Shown here piece after piece: positions 9,070 to 20,240 of a stretch of 64,000 bases of DNA (position 1 is the stretch's first letter; each line of letters starts with the position of its first letter). The notes under the pieces are model-generated. The model was not told where the DNA came from. It did no database searches and saw only the letters and a list, made by a program, of their open reading frames with translations. The DNA is from Myotis daubentonii (lineage: Eukaryota > Chordata > Mammalia > Chiroptera > Vespertilionidae): NCBI RefSeq assembly GCF_963259705.1, contig NC_081842.1, forward strand, positions 38,591,796 to 38,655,795, read 5' to 3'. The translations under genes were made by a program, and so were the position numbers.

Positions 9070-11000
9070 TAATATATAAAAATAATTCATTTTATTTATA
9101 CAGTACAAATTGTTTTTTCCTTTGTTTCCTTTATTTTCCTTTTTTACTCAGGTGCTCAAAATTGAATTAATCATATTTCTCAGCTTATGATACAATCTCA
9201 TCCTAAGAACATGCAAGGATCTATTTTTTCTCTTGTCTTCTGTAAATATTCCAATTTCCCTCTTCCCCATAAGCACTCACTCTAAAATATTTAATGTATG
9301 TTCATTCACTTCACTTCTACACATTTAGAGATATATGTAGCCTTAAAATACACATAGTGCTGTTGTTCAGATGTGATATACATATTAAGTATTATTGTAA
9401 ACTATAGGCCCAGTGCATGAAATTTGTGCACTCCAGGGGGGCGGGTCCCCCAGCCTGGCCTGTGCCCTCGCACAATGCGGGAGCCCCACAATCCATTGCC
9501 GCAAAGAGGTAGGCTGGATCTGGGGGTCCCGCCTCCACACCGCACAGAGCCATGGGACCCCTGGCCTTGCCACGTGGAGCCACAGGGCCCACCTCCACGC
9601 TGCACATGCAGCGTCAAGCCCCCACCCACCCGTGCGTGCCCGCTGCGCACGCAGCCTCCTGGCGATCACTCATTACAGCATGTGGGCATCACGGCCACAT
9701 AGGCTTTTATTACATAGGATAAGTTATTTCTTTGTCTTCTTAACACTGTTTCTGAGTGACTATTCTTATTTTTATATAAACCTAACTTACTTCCTAGTGC
9801 TACTTAGTATTTCATGGTATACATAGATCACATTTTATTACCTGTTCCCCTAGTAATGGGCACCTAACTTGCTTCACCTCCTTGCTGCTATAAGCAATTT
9901 GACAAATGGACATCCTCACACACATAATCTTATGAATCTGTCAATGAGGTGCTATTGTTTTTTGTTGGTATATATACAAATCCAGGCATTGGGCTTTGCA
10001 TACTTAATGTTACTGATAGATTTTTGTATTATTTTCCAATTCTCCATGTCCTTGCCAAATCATGGCATTGTTTGTTGTGCTAACATTTGTCATGTGATAA
10101 GTGTAGAATGGCATTTCACTGGTTTTTAAATTTACATTTATCTAAGTAACTATGATATTGTTCATATCTTAATATGATTATTATGTTAATTATAGCCCTT
10201 TGTTCATGATACATAGATAGCCCAACCTCTAAATAATACTGTCCATTTTTTTATTTAGTTTCATGCCATTTTTTAATGATTTATAATTACTTATATTGTT
10301 TAGATGTCAGTATTCTTTGTCTCTTTTACACTTTGCAAAATAATTTATTTTGTAAAGGCACTTTCACAGATAGATGCTACCTATTTCTTGTAAATTTGGT
10401 TCTCAGCTGTGAAATGGGCTAAATCTGGAGGCTTTAGGCTATAGATCCACCGAATTCTCTTTCTTTTTAAGCCAACTATAGCATTTTATACATTTCTAGA
10501 AATTTAACCATTTTATTTCAGTCTAATTTATTGGCATGCAATGACTTACTATATTCTTTTTGTTATATTTTTAATTTATGTTTTACTGTGTCTATTTTCC
10601 TTATTTCATTCTGAACTTCAAGTATTTTTATCTTTTTTTTAATTAGTCTTCCCATAGATTGTTTTCTCCTGTTTGTCTTTTTAAAGAAGAAGCTTTGGCT
10701 TTATTTATGTTCACTTATAATATACTTTAAACTGAAGGGTGGGTGAAAGCATCTCATGTCGACATATGAGGAACACAGTGAAAATAGTACTTATAGGGAA
10801 AATTATACTTTTAAATATATTTATCACAACACAAGGACCGAAAATTTAAACTGAACATTCAACTCAAAGGAACAATAAAAACAAACCCAAAAGAAATGAG
10901 AGGGGAAAAAATAATAAAATTAATGGCAAAAATCAATAAGAGAGTAAAACAACAACAACAAAAATCACCAAAATTGAAAATTTATACTTTTTTAAATGCT
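9070..11000. mobile_element. Degenerate L1-like DNA in two orientations around a Helitron
   Basis: From about 9,720 to 10,735 the text resembles inverted L1 (for instance AAGAAGAAGCTTTGGCTTTA, the reverse of the ORF2 AAAGCTTCTTC region, and TGCTATAAGCAATTTGACAA). From about 10,760 to 10,990 an A-rich block (AATGAGAGGGGAAAAAATAA, ATGGCAAAAATCAATAAGAG) reads like L1 ORF2 in the plus direction. Head-to-head arrangement is common when L1 inserts with 5' inversion. Too decayed for subfamily assignment. The part before 9,402 is only AT-rich and uncertain. The Helitron at 9,402-9,719 is excluded. Confidence 0.55.
9402..9719 (-). mobile_element. Short non-autonomous Helitron
   Basis: Minus orientation. 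The 3' end at the left has CTAT where CTAG is expected, after host A9401, with a partly broken palindrome GTGCATGAAATTTGTGCAC (9,413-9,431). The 5' end at the right is ATGTAATAAAAGCC preceded by TCCT (TC complement at 9,718-9,719), then host T9720. 318 bp, GC-rich, no coding. Inserted into an L1-like AT-rich stretch. Confidence 0.87.
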
Positions 11001-11214
11001 TTACATACATAACACTTCTTAAAACATGACTTTAAATTGTAGCTCAGCACTTGGACTGAAAAATAAAAAATAAAAAAGATGGGACTTTTGTTGTTTGCTC
11101 TAGCTGTTTTATTTATTTACTTATTTTTTGAGAGTTTCAGTAAGGAAAACCTTAGAGGCAAAGATATTTAAATCAACTTAAAGTGGAGTTTTAATTCTGC
11201 TTATTGAAAAATCC

Positions 11215-11450
11215 TATAGCATAGTTGTTTAAAGGGTGAGCTCTGTATTCATCTGGGATAGATTCAATGTTTGTCTCCACCATTTCTTTGCTGTATAATC
11301 TCAAACTCTCTAAGCTTCAGCTTCCTCATTTGCTACATGGAGCGCAAAACAGTTTCTACCTCAGAGCAGTGAAAAGAATTAAATGAGATAAAGTCTGTAA
11401 TAAGCTTAGCAATATGTTTAGTAAATGTTAACTTTTTCTGTGTATAGGTC
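11215..11450 (+). repeat. MIR SINE relic
   Basis: Plus-strand MIR: AGCATAGTTGTTTAAAGGGTGAGC, then CTCAGCTTCCTCATTTG-like core (TTCAGCTTCCTCATTTGC), GCAGTGAAAAGAATTAAATG and TTTAGTAAATGTT. A nearly full-length copy. Confidence 0.8.
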
Positions 11451-12819
11451 TTAGTAAAGGATACTAAATATTTAAATACCCCTTTCCATGGAAAAGAAAA
11501 TGTTAGGGAAACTAAGGATGCATGCTTGAGTATTAATTTTAATTCTCCCATAAATGTGATAGCACTGTGTAAAGAATATACCCAAATTCAGACTTAACGT
11601 GCTGTAAAGCAGCTTCAAACAACAGGTGAGAAATGCAATGACAAAGAGCTGAGGCAGAACGGGTTTCATCCACAGGAAGTAGAAAGAGGAATGGAAAATA
11701 ACACATCCCAGCTCGAGGAAGATGGAAAGAGAATGCTTTGTAGAGTCAGTAGGATAGAACTACATGCCTACTAGGGATGTAAAGACCCTTGTTGATTTCT
11801 TCCTGGAGCCTTTTCAATCTTTTCTAATGGTATTCTCAGAAAAAGACAGAGCAAGAGGGAGAGAAGATGTAAGAAGTGAGGCAGCCCTACAAAAGTGGTC
11901 ATAGGGCTGTTTCCTGGCCTGAGGGGCGGGGTTTCCAGGGAGCACAGGAAGCTCCAGGCCCTGGCCTCCAGCTAAGAATGCCCTCATCCCAGGAACCACA
12001 CTTCCAAAGCAAATGCCTCAGTCCTCTGAGGCTCAGTCCCTTGCTCGAAAGTTATTTTTATAAAGCACAAGAGCTTTTCCGACCTCTTCGGTTTCACAAT
12101 CTGACATCAGAGTTCACTTTTCTCACAGGGAAAACAGGAGGTCTGCATCACAGCAGCCAGCAACCCTGTCTATCAAGAGATGGAAATAGTAATGACACCA
12201 AATGGGACTGGTACATTCTCCAGGAGACCCACAAAAGGCATATTGTTAACTTTTGAAAATGGCAACAATTGTCTCATAGCCAGACATGCAAATGTGCTGC
12301 AAACATGACAAAAACAGGCTTACATGTAAATATGACCTAGAAAGTGCCAATCAAGACCTCAAACATATTACATTAATGTAAATGAGAATCCGTGTTTTAT
12401 TTCTTCTGAGATACCTCCACAGAACACTAAATGGAAATGGATTATTTCTGACTACTAAACCCAGCAGGCATGAAAGCTAGGTTAATAAGCATTAGTATTA
12501 ATGAGTGATGAATTGAAATGATATTCCTATAAAGTGGAAATTAACACCTGAAAATTCCTCTCAAATAATGGCACTATAGCCTATGTCAAGAACGTGTTAA
12601 TCATTCTAACAGAAAAGGTGACGGGGTGTTCTCACAAACATCTTGAGGAATGCTGTACTCATCGCAGCCCACATTCTACATCTCGGGTGTGAATTTAAAT
12701 AGCATCTATCAAAACGATTAAAATGTGGCTGCCTTGGAGTAAAGGAGACAAGAAGCAGGCTCAGCTGAAGGAAAGGTTACTCAGTGGAGCCCAAATGCAG
12801 AGTAGGCCTCTCAGAGTTT
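11451..12819. other. Single-copy-looking stretch with a candidate conserved non-coding element (12,240-12,770)
   Basis: No recognisable exon. A plus-strand 126-codon ORF at 11,876-12,256 resembles no protein I know and has no supporting context. From 12,240 onward there is no recognised repeat, and the DNA has a perfect POU octamer ATGCAAAT (12,286-12,293), several ATTA/TAAT cores (12,480-12,500) and intact CpGs (about 12,590-12,690). Confidence 0.4.
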
Positions 12820-13060
12820 GCATTGGTTGAGCACCTACTCTGCTGCTTGCCTGCTAACTGCTCTCTCGGTGCCTTGGGTCCCTTGGTTATCATTACACCC
12901 CTGCAAAATGAATGAATGAATGAATGAATGAATGAATGAATGAATGAATAAATAAATAAATAAATAAATAAATAAGGCTCACATGGGTGAAACAACCTGC
13001 CCTGGGCCACACAGCCAGGGAGTGGAGCAGGCACTTACTAATTCCAGAGCCCATGTACCT
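12820..13060 (-). repeat. MIR-type relic with internal microsatellite
   Basis: Reverse-orientation MIR landmarks: TTGAGCACCTACTCTG, then after the microsatellite GAAACAACCTGCCCTGGGCC and ACACAGCCAGGGAGTGGAGC. Confidence 0.65.
12907..12975. repeat. (TGAA)n / (TAAA)n compound microsatellite
   Basis: About eleven TGAA units pass into six TAAA units, expanded inside the MIR relic. A single G-to-A type change could found the second tract. Confidence 0.95.
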
Positions 13061-13261
13061 TCTCTCCTGCCATGCTGCCCCGAAAAGGGGCCCGCACCAC
13101 ACAGGACAGGTCTCTGGATTCAGTTGTCCAGGCTCCAGATATTCCTGACTAATTGTTCTGCATCCTTTGTAAGACAAATGGTTTGTCTTTAGCTGCTGGT
13201 TCTCGGGTCCTCTTGGATTCCAGGCCTCTTGCTCTCAGCCTAAGGCTCAGCCTGGAAGGCA

Positions 13262-13410
13262 GGATAACCTGAGAACAAACCCCACCTCTGCCTTATGTGA
13301 CGGTGCTCAAGCTATGCCATCCCTCCAAGCCGTGGGTTTGCACCTGTGAAATGGGGATGGTTACATCTACTTCACAGGAGTCTGTTTCAAAATGAGGTAA
13401 CTTCTCACAT
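13262..13410 (+). repeat. MIR SINE relic
   Basis: GAACAAACCCCACCTCTGCC, then CCTGTGAAATGGGGATGG and TTCACAGGAGTCTGTTTCAA in plus-strand MIR order. Confidence 0.65.
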
Positions 13411-14839
13411 ACCAAGCTTCCCACAGATGAATGAAGGCTGGTCCTGGCTGGCCTGTCATCAGCTGTGCTTTTGCTCCTTAATTAACATTTTGTTCCACAC
13501 TCTCCCAAGTTTCTGACCTTGGACTGGCCCTGTTTTACCATTATTTTCATCTTGGACTGGCCCTTGAGAAGCCCTGATTAAATGCATGGAAAGAGTCCAG
13601 AAAAGGGAGCAAGGAATAAAAGTGAGAGGATGGGAAGAGAGACAGCCATCACTGGCTCCAAAACCTAAGATCTTGTCAAAAAGATGCCATTCCCCTAACC
13701 CATTTCCCAAACTCCCGAAGTGTGCACTTACAGAAACAAGTTTTCCTCTCAATGCCAGAGGAGGCTCCAGGAAGCTGCTAGCCTTTGCATCACTGAGGAG
13801 TTTAAGTCAAGGCCATCTGTTCATGAAGAATAAATGGCCCTTTGCTACTGAGTCCTCTGGCACCAGCTGGAAAACCCACCTCGCCAATTATTCCAAGAAG
13901 ACTTTTCTAGCTCCTGTGCTGATCCCTTTCTCCCACTGTCCTCCCTTTCCTCTGAACATGGGGCACATTCTCCAGCCATGGCTTAGAAGCTGAATTTCTT
14001 CCCGCATTAATTGATGTATGGTTGGTTACCTCCCCATCTAGGTGGAATGCACGCCAGCCAATGGAAAGAAAGCCCAAAGGGCCATGCCTTCTGCTCCCAT
14101 TACTTCACCTCTTGTAGTTGGGACCATGTAGTGCACATAGTATATTACTCAGTAAATGATGCCCAAGATAATAAACTTAACGGACTGCTCAGACAACTAT
14201 ACCAAAGGCTTACAATGTTCCCAGAATGTTATCTTTCCAAAGTAGGATGCCCTCACGAAGTCTAGCACGCACAGTAATGAGTGGACAGGAATCACATGCT
14301 TGGCAGACACCTCTCACCTATCCGACTGTTGTGAACACCAAGTTACTTCCTCAGACAGATGCCTGAGCATGGGCCTCAATAGAAATCCAACAGTGAGGTG
14401 AAGGGCCACACAAAAGATACACGTTTCTGTCTGGCCCCTTCTCCCACCTAAGGAGCTTGGCAAAGTAATAGGCTAAGGGTGTTTTTACTATTTGAAATAG
14501 CAGTCAGTTCATCCGTGAAGCACTCGCTCTGGAGTTCTCTGCATGTTTCCAGGACAGAGGACAGATCTGATGTGACAACCGCCAGGTGAAAAGCACAGGA
14601 GCATAGTCCTACGCGATTTGATTTCCAGGCAGAATGTTCCAAATCCTCAGGTTGCCATCCAGCCATAACATCTGTGAAGCACAAACCCACCTTTAGGGAT
14701 GGAGGTCCCTGACTTCTAAATATTTGGATGAATGTTTTGAGGCTGAAAGTTAAAGCTCTCAACATGTTTCTGAAAAACATAGTTCTTAAAAGTTTTAATT
14801 GTTCCCAATCAGAATATTAGTCAAGTTATGATGTAACTT
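13411..14839. other. No gene or repeat recognised
   Basis: Open frames of 97-135 codons on both strands (for example 13,586-13,993 plus and 14,448-14,780 minus) match nothing I know. They overlap one another, which argues for chance. Base composition is ordinary. Confidence 0.4.
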
Positions 14840-15190
14840 TCAGAGAATCTTAAAACATTAGAGCTAGGATACCTACAACCTGTTTGGTGAAACTCCTTCT
14901 GTCTTCAGTAAAGAAATGGAAACTTAGAGGGTTACATGACTTCCCAAGCTTGGCCAGTTAAGTAATATCAGAGCCGAGGTGTGGCCCCAGAGGTGATCAA
15001 TCCCTATGCCTCATGGCTGAGCTTACCTGCATGCTCAGGTCCATAATGGAACCACATGGGGTTTGTGAGCAAGTAACTCCTACTTCTTAGGGAAGTTATG
15101 ATTAACTAAATAAGATAGTATACAAAGTACCTGGCCCCTCATAGTAGTTTATAAATGGTAGCTAGTGTTATGATCATCATCACTACTGTT
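14840..15190. repeat. Two adjacent MIR-family fragments
   Basis: About 14,890-15,000 reads as reverse MIR (AAAGAAATGGAAACTTAGAG, ACATGACTTCCCAAGC). About 15,075-15,185 reads as the plus-strand 3' half (ATAGTAGTTTATAAATGGTA). Confidence 0.6.
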
Positions 15191-15404
15191 ATTATCATCC
15201 AACCTGCAGTCTAAGCCTCACACAATTTCCCATCCAATCATAAATAAGCCTGGCTGTTTTTAGGAGACCCCTACGCAGTGAATGAAGCCTGGAATTGATG
15301 TTACCACTAGTAAGGACTCCAACAGGTCTAGGGTGGGCCCATGACACTAGTCTCTATACCAAGCTTCAGCCTTCCCCTCTAGCCGACAGCGAGCTCATGA
15401 CCCT

Positions 15405-15655
15405 GTAGAAGGAGCATAGGTTATGAATCAGACAGTTCTTTTATTTAGTACATGTCTTGCCTTAGATTAATTACCTAATTTTAACTGAGCTTCAGTTTTC
15501 TCCTTTCTTGGGTGAAGAGAACAGTACCTACATGGCAGAGTTTGTAGAGAAGATTAAATAAAATAATGTGTGCAAAATGCTTAGAACAGCAGCTGCCAAT
15601 GATGGTAGGTATTCAATACAATCACCATGGTTTTCATTATTATGAACTTTCCTAT
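15405..15655 (+). repeat. MIR SINE relic
   Basis: GGAGCATAGGTTATGAATCAG, GAGCTTCAGTTTTCTCC, GATTAAATAAAATAATGTG, ATGCTTAGAACAGCAGC and GTAGGTATTCAATAC follow the MIR order over almost full length. Confidence 0.82.
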
Positions 15656-15904
15656 TCCTGTAATAAGACTTCTTTCTTAGGATCTGAGCTATTACCATCA
15701 GGACTGGAGCTCTGCTATGAAGCCCAGCCCATGTGGCTGGGGCCACGCTCTCACCAGGGTCCTTTCCCAAGGAAGAGTGTGTGGAACCAGGAAACAGCCA
15801 CCCACTTTACTCTAAGCATCACAAAAGTCAGAGGTTATAGCAGGCATGTCCTTAGTAGTTGACAAGACTCTCTCTTGTTAGCCAATGGGCTAGTAACAGT
15901 TTGT

Positions 15905-16185
15905 CTTAGTCCACTTTGTCTGCTATGACCAAATACCACAGCTGTGGCTGATAAGCAATGGAATCTTATGTCTTACAGTTCTAGAAGCTGGAAGCCTGAG
16001 ACTGGGTTTCAGACTTTTTGTCGTTTCTTCAGAAGGCCAAAGGGCCTAAGGTCCTCTCTGGAGCCTTTTTTATAAAGGCATTAATCACCTACCAAAGGCC
16101 CCACCCCCATCTCCTAATATCATCACTTTAGGGGTTACGTTTCAACATATAGATTTTGGGGGGGACACCCAGACCATAGCAAAAT
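15905..16185 (+). mobile_element. MLT1-type solo LTR (ERVL-MaLR)
   Basis: Starts CTTAGTCCACTTTGTCTGC and ends ATTTTGGGGGGGACACCC followed by AGACCATAGC, the standard outline of a mammalian MLT1-group LTR, with TACAGTTCTAGAAGCTGGAA and AAAGGCCCCACCCCCATCTC between. No internal retroviral coding accompanies it, so it is a solo LTR. Confidence 0.78.
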
Positions 16186-16274
16186 TATTATCCATTCTGC
16201 AGCACAAATACTATCTACTCTATAGCAGGTTAAATGTTACAATATCTTTCATACATAATTACTAATTCTCTGAT

Positions 16275-16430
16275 AGAACCCATGAGCCGGTTTTATGAAT
16301 CCCACTTAATAGATGAGCAAACTGAGGCTTAGAGAGGTTTAAATGACTTTCTCAGGGTCACAGAGGTGGCTAAGGCAGAGGCAAGGCCAAAACTCAAAAG
16401 CTTGCTCACTTATCATCAGGTCCTGTTGCA
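16275..16430 (-). repeat. MIR SINE relic
   Basis: Reverse MIR core: ATAGATGAGCAAACTGAGGC, TTAGAGAGGTTTAAATGAC, TTCTCAGGGTCACAGAGG. Confidence 0.75.
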
Positions 16431-16616
16431 TTTTATATACAGTATCTGATACTCACAGATCAAGTCCCAACCATTCCTAGCATCTCGCACTCCCTATAGT
16501 GGAATCCTTGTAAATTTCTATTATAATAATCTGATTCTTCAGACAGATCCTTCCATCTCCCTCTAACAGCATTACATTGCCCCCTCAAGGTGTTGTGAAC
16601 TTACAGTGCTCTATAT

Positions 16617-16826
16617 CAGTGGTGACGATTTTTCTCTATAAAAAGTCAAATACTAAATGTTTTAGGCTTTGTGGGCTAGACAGCCTCTGTTGCTACCACT
16701 ATAGTGTACAAGCAGACACAGACAATAGATAGACCAATGAGAAGAGCTGAATTCCAGTAAAACTTCATTGACAAGGACAGGCAGCTGGCTGGATTTGGCC
16801 CAATGTCCATAATTTGCTGATCCCTG
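16617..16826 (+). mobile_element. Old non-autonomous hAT-Charlie element
   Basis: Begins CAGTGGTGACGATTTTTCTC and ends ATTTGCTGATCCCTG, with ATGTTTTAGGCTTTGTGGGC and CAGTAAAACTTCATTGACAA inside. This is the familiar eutherian hAT family related to MER58. The flanks CTCTATAT and CTCTCTAT are a plausible decayed 8-bp duplication. The exact subfamily is uncertain. Confidence 0.75.
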
Positions 16827-16831
16827 CTCTC

Positions 16832-17019
16832 TATGGTTGCTCCTCAAAGTATGGTCCATGGACCATAAGCATCAGCATCTTCTGGGATGACTGGAATTGT
16901 AGGAAATGCAGAATCTCAGATCTCTCCCCAAATCTACTGCATCATAATCTGCTTTTCAGAAGATCTCCCTCCAGCTGATTAATGTGTGTATTGAAGTTTA
17001 AGAAGTTTGAGAAGCTCTG
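16832..17019. mobile_element. MER20-type hAT-Charlie element
   Basis: CTCAAAGTATGGTCCATGGA, CATCAGCATCTTCTGGGATG, GAAATGCAGAATCTCAGA and GTTTGAGAAGCTCTG follow MER20 order. It lies directly beside another hAT remnant; both are diverged to a similar eye-judged extent. Confidence 0.78.
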
Positions 17020-17029
17020 CTCTTCAACT

Positions 17030-17161
17030 CATCAAACACCTCCTAGAGTCCAAGCACTATTCCAGGCACAATACATACTTAATCTATAATCCTCACTACA
17101 TGTCACGGTGGTTGCTGTTACCCCATTTTACAGAGGAAACAAAAGTTCAAAGAAATTAAAT
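17030..17161 (-). repeat. MIR SINE relic, right end replaced by a tandem array
   Basis: Reverse MIR: TCCAAGCACTATTCCAGGCA, AATCCTCACTACATGTCACG, CCCCATTTTACAGAGGAAAC. The distal part runs into the 87-bp array. Confidence 0.72.
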
Positions 17162-17422
17162 AAATCAAGAAGATAACTGATAGCATTGAGATTTGGCTAG
17201 AAATTAAATAATCTGCTATTGACATTCATCTTACAAATGATATGACTAAAATCAAGAAGATAACTGATAGCATTGAGATTTGGCTAGAAATTAAATAATC
17301 TGCTATTGACATTCATCTTACAAATGATATGACTAAAATCAAGAAGATAACTGATAGCATTGAGATTTGGCTAGAAATTAAATAATCTGCTATTGACATT
17401 CATCTTACAAATGATATGACTA
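17162..17422. repeat. 87-bp tandem triplication
   Basis: Three consecutive units starting AAATCAAGAAGATAACTGAT at 17,162, 17,249 and 17,336. By eye the units are identical across the whole 87 bp, so the expansion is recent or kept homogeneous. The unit includes the edge of a MIR and unique AT-rich DNA. Confidence 0.95.
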
Positions 17423-18255
17423 AAGCCATGCAGAATATTTCAGAGGTACTAATTCTGAATTTTAATAAATATTGTTTTCATAATTATAAGCACAAGTGTT
17501 TTTATTCTAAAGGAATGAAAGTATTACATAGTCACAAAAATAAATTTCCACTCTCATAGATAATTCTAAAAATAGAATACCTTTGCCAAACTATGCCCTT
17601 CATATCCTGCCCTTTACTCAACTTGAGCTAACATCATAAACTCTTCAAAGGGCTATGCCATTATTTAGGTAGCATTTTATGTATTTTTATATTTATTGTT
17701 TTTCTAATGCCTCTTCAAAAATTTTAATGGGATTTGAGGTGACTTAGAGACACAAATAAAATACAAGATAAAAGATAAAGTAATGATGTCGATTATTGAG
17801 GGCTATAAAATGTGCCCAGGATGAGGGCCAGATACAAAATGCACTCCATAAAGTCCTATAGTTTTTCTGTGGTATTTTACTAAAAATGTGTGAGCAGAGT
17901 TTATCATCTGTTAAATAATACAAAGAAGCTAAACTTGGAAAATACTTGCTTGTTAAGCATATCATTTCATTTCTATTTGTTCACATATAAAAAGTGCATA
18001 ATATCTTAGAGAAATTTTAGCAAATAAAAAATATGAAAGCATTGTATTATTTCACTCCAAATTTTATTGCCCTTTTAGTCATTATAATAGTTACTGATAT
18101 AAAATATAATATTGCCATAATAACTAATTTATTGATTACTTATGCTAAAATCTCTGAATGAATTATCTATGTAATCTTCACAACAACCCTAAATTACTAA
18201 AATGAGCTCCAATTAGAAATGATAAAATGGGTCTAAAAGAAGTCAAGTAACTTGG
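17423..18255. other. AT-rich stretch, no gene; MIR fragment near the right end
   Basis: No recognisable ORF. About 18,150-18,250 has reverse MIR text (ATCTTCACAACAACCCTAAA, GAAGTCAAGTAACTTGG). The rest is AT-rich and unassigned. Confidence 0.45.
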
Positions 18256-18990
18256 TCTTCCAGTGGATTGGGTAGCTATTGCTGTGTATACCACCACCCT
18301 AAAACATAGTGGTTTGAAAAATAATAATCACTTATTTTTTTCCCCAATTTTGGGGGTCAGCAATTTGGGCTGGGCTCAGCCAGCACAGTTTATCTCTGCT
18401 CCCTGTGGTGTTTTCTGGGCTCACTTATATATCTAGCAGGGTCAAAACAGCAGAGCCTCTCTCTCCATGCAGTCTCTCATCTTCAAAGAGGCTAGCTCAA
18501 ATTTTTTAAGTTGGTAGCAAAAGGGTTCCCAGTGAGCAGCAACAAATGGAAAGCCTCCATGAATAAGCACTCTTCAACCCTCTGTTCTACATTACTATTG
18601 TTCCCAGCCTAATATCAACATGGGATAGAATTCAACAAGAGTATGCATGCAAGAGGCATAATTCCTTGACTGATTGACTGATTTCAGAGAGAGAAGAGAG
18701 AGAGATAAATTTGTTGTTCCACTTATTTATGCATTTATTGGTTGATTCTTGTATATGCCCCGACCAGGGATTGAGCCTGCAACCTTGGCATATCAGGACA
18801 ACACTCTAACCAACTGAGCTCCTCAGCCAGGGTGAGACATGATTCCTTGAGAGTCATTATTGTAACAGGCTATCTTACCTAGCACATACATGAGTGTTCC
18901 ATGTGAGAACCTAAGGCACTGTGAAGTCAGGTCTCATGCTCTTAACCATCTCACCACACTTGCCTTCAAGAAAACTCCCCCTAATGTTAT
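18256..18990 (+). mobile_element. MLT1-like LTR relic split by a SINE
   Basis: GGTAGCTATTGCTGTGTATA, GGGGGTCAGCAATTTGGGC and TGGGCTCAGCCAGC resemble an MLT1-group LTR. The SINE at 18,670-18,838 interrupts it. The end of the LTR right of the SINE is unclear. Confidence 0.6.
18670..18838 (-). mobile_element. Ves-related tRNA SINE, older subfamily
   Basis: The tRNA-like head is on the right (reverse complement of GCTCAGTTGGTTAGAGTG with CCCTGGCTGAGG), and a purine-rich GAGAGAGAAGAGAGAGAGA body is on the left. A near-perfect duplication ATAATTCCTTGA (18,658-18,669) / ATGATTCCTTGA (18,839-18,850) brackets it. Confidence 0.82.
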
Positions 18991-19175
18991 CTAGATAATA
19001 TCTGTTCTGTTTTAATTCTGAAGCTGCTACTCTTGAAACACAGAAGACATTGCTAATCTCAACTCCAAATGATTTATTTCTGAGCGCTACCATGAACCTC
19101 ATTGTAATTTTAACACAGGACAAATTAAAGGTGGATTATTTTTCATTCCTTAAGTCATTCATTTTATTAGAAAGA

Positions 19176-19838
19176 CTAGAGGCCCAGTGCATGAATTCAT
19201 GCACAGGTGGGATCCGGGCTGGGCCTGTCAGGAGGAGGAGATGGCGGGAGGTTGGTCGGCACCAATCAGCCCGATCAGGGCCGAGCCGGCTGGGGGAAGG
19301 GGCTGCAGGCAATTGGCCTGTGAGCCTCACCCCTGATTGGAGTAGGAGGGCTGATTGGGGATGGGAACGGCTGTGGGGAGGGGCTGTGGGTGGTGGGCTG
19401 GCCAACCCCACCCCCAAATGGGGTCAGGGGAGGTGCCATGGGTGGTTGGCTGTTGGGCCCTGCCCCTGATCAGAGTGGGGGGGGGGGGGCGGGGGGAGGT
19501 GGCAATCATGGGAAGAGCTGGCTGAGGGGAGGGGCCATGGGCCGATTGGGGTTGTGGGGGCCCATCAGGGGCAGGGCCAGCCAGGACAGGGGCTTTCGGA
19601 GGTTGGCTGGCCAGCCCCACCCCCTATTGGGGTAGGGGGGCAATCAGGGGTGGGGCCGTATGGGGGGAGCGGCTGTGGGCTGATTGGAGTGGTGGGGGCC
19701 CATTGGGGGCGGGGCCAGGGGGAAGGGCCGCAGGAGGTTGGCCAGTTCCACTGGCCACAGTGGGTGTCATAGCAACTGGTCATTCCAGTCATTACAGTTG
19801 TTATGGCGTTAGGGTCACTTGCTTTTTATATATATAGA
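19176..19838 (-). mobile_element. G-rich Helitron with perfect terminator palindrome
   Basis: The 3' end at the left is CTAG (19,176-19,179) after host A19175, with the perfect palindrome GTGCATGAATTCATGCAC (19,187-19,204). The 5' end at the right is TCTATATATATAAAAAGC on the minus strand, TC at 19,837-19,838, then host T19839. The 663-bp body is a chain of related G-rich units (GATTGGGGTTGTGGGGGCCC, ATCAGGGGCAGGGCC) and includes a run of ten or more G near 19,478. No coding capacity; overlapping frames on both strands are compositional. Confidence 0.9.
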
Positions 19839-20240
19839 TTGGACTTTATGTAATTGCTTTCTAAGAACCTAGCTGACACCAAAAGTGGCACCAATGCATC
19901 AAAAGATAGATTAATACATCATTTTGTATAGCACTATAACTGTCAGTATAGAACTTTGCGAGTGAATGTGCATCTGAGCTTCTCCTATGGGCATCTGGGA
20001 AAAGAGATGGGGGGAGGGTCAGGTTGAAAGCCACTCTGGAGACAGGGTATGGAATGTGTTAAATGCCATACTAAGGAGTTGGGAGGCTCTAACAGGTTGT
20101 AGAGAATAGATGACATGGTCAGACTGGCATTTTAGGAAGATCCCTCAGGCAACATAGGGCAAGGTGGATTAGAGGGAGCAGAGGCAAGTTGAGAGACTGA
20201 TCAAGAGGCTTTTACAGTAGTCTGGTGAAGGCTATAAAAA
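19839..20240. other. Ancient dispersed-repeat-like segment, family not assigned
   Basis: The text ATGACATGGTCAGACTGGCA, TTTTAGGAAGATCCCTCAGG and TTTTACAGTAGTCTGGTGAA recalls a common old mammalian repeat, but I cannot name it safely. No gene. Confidence 0.4.

Noticed and set aside
19050..19792. 139-, 97- and 93-codon frames rich in Gly/Pro
   Set aside because: They lie in the G-rich Helitron body, overlap on both strands and show no domain.
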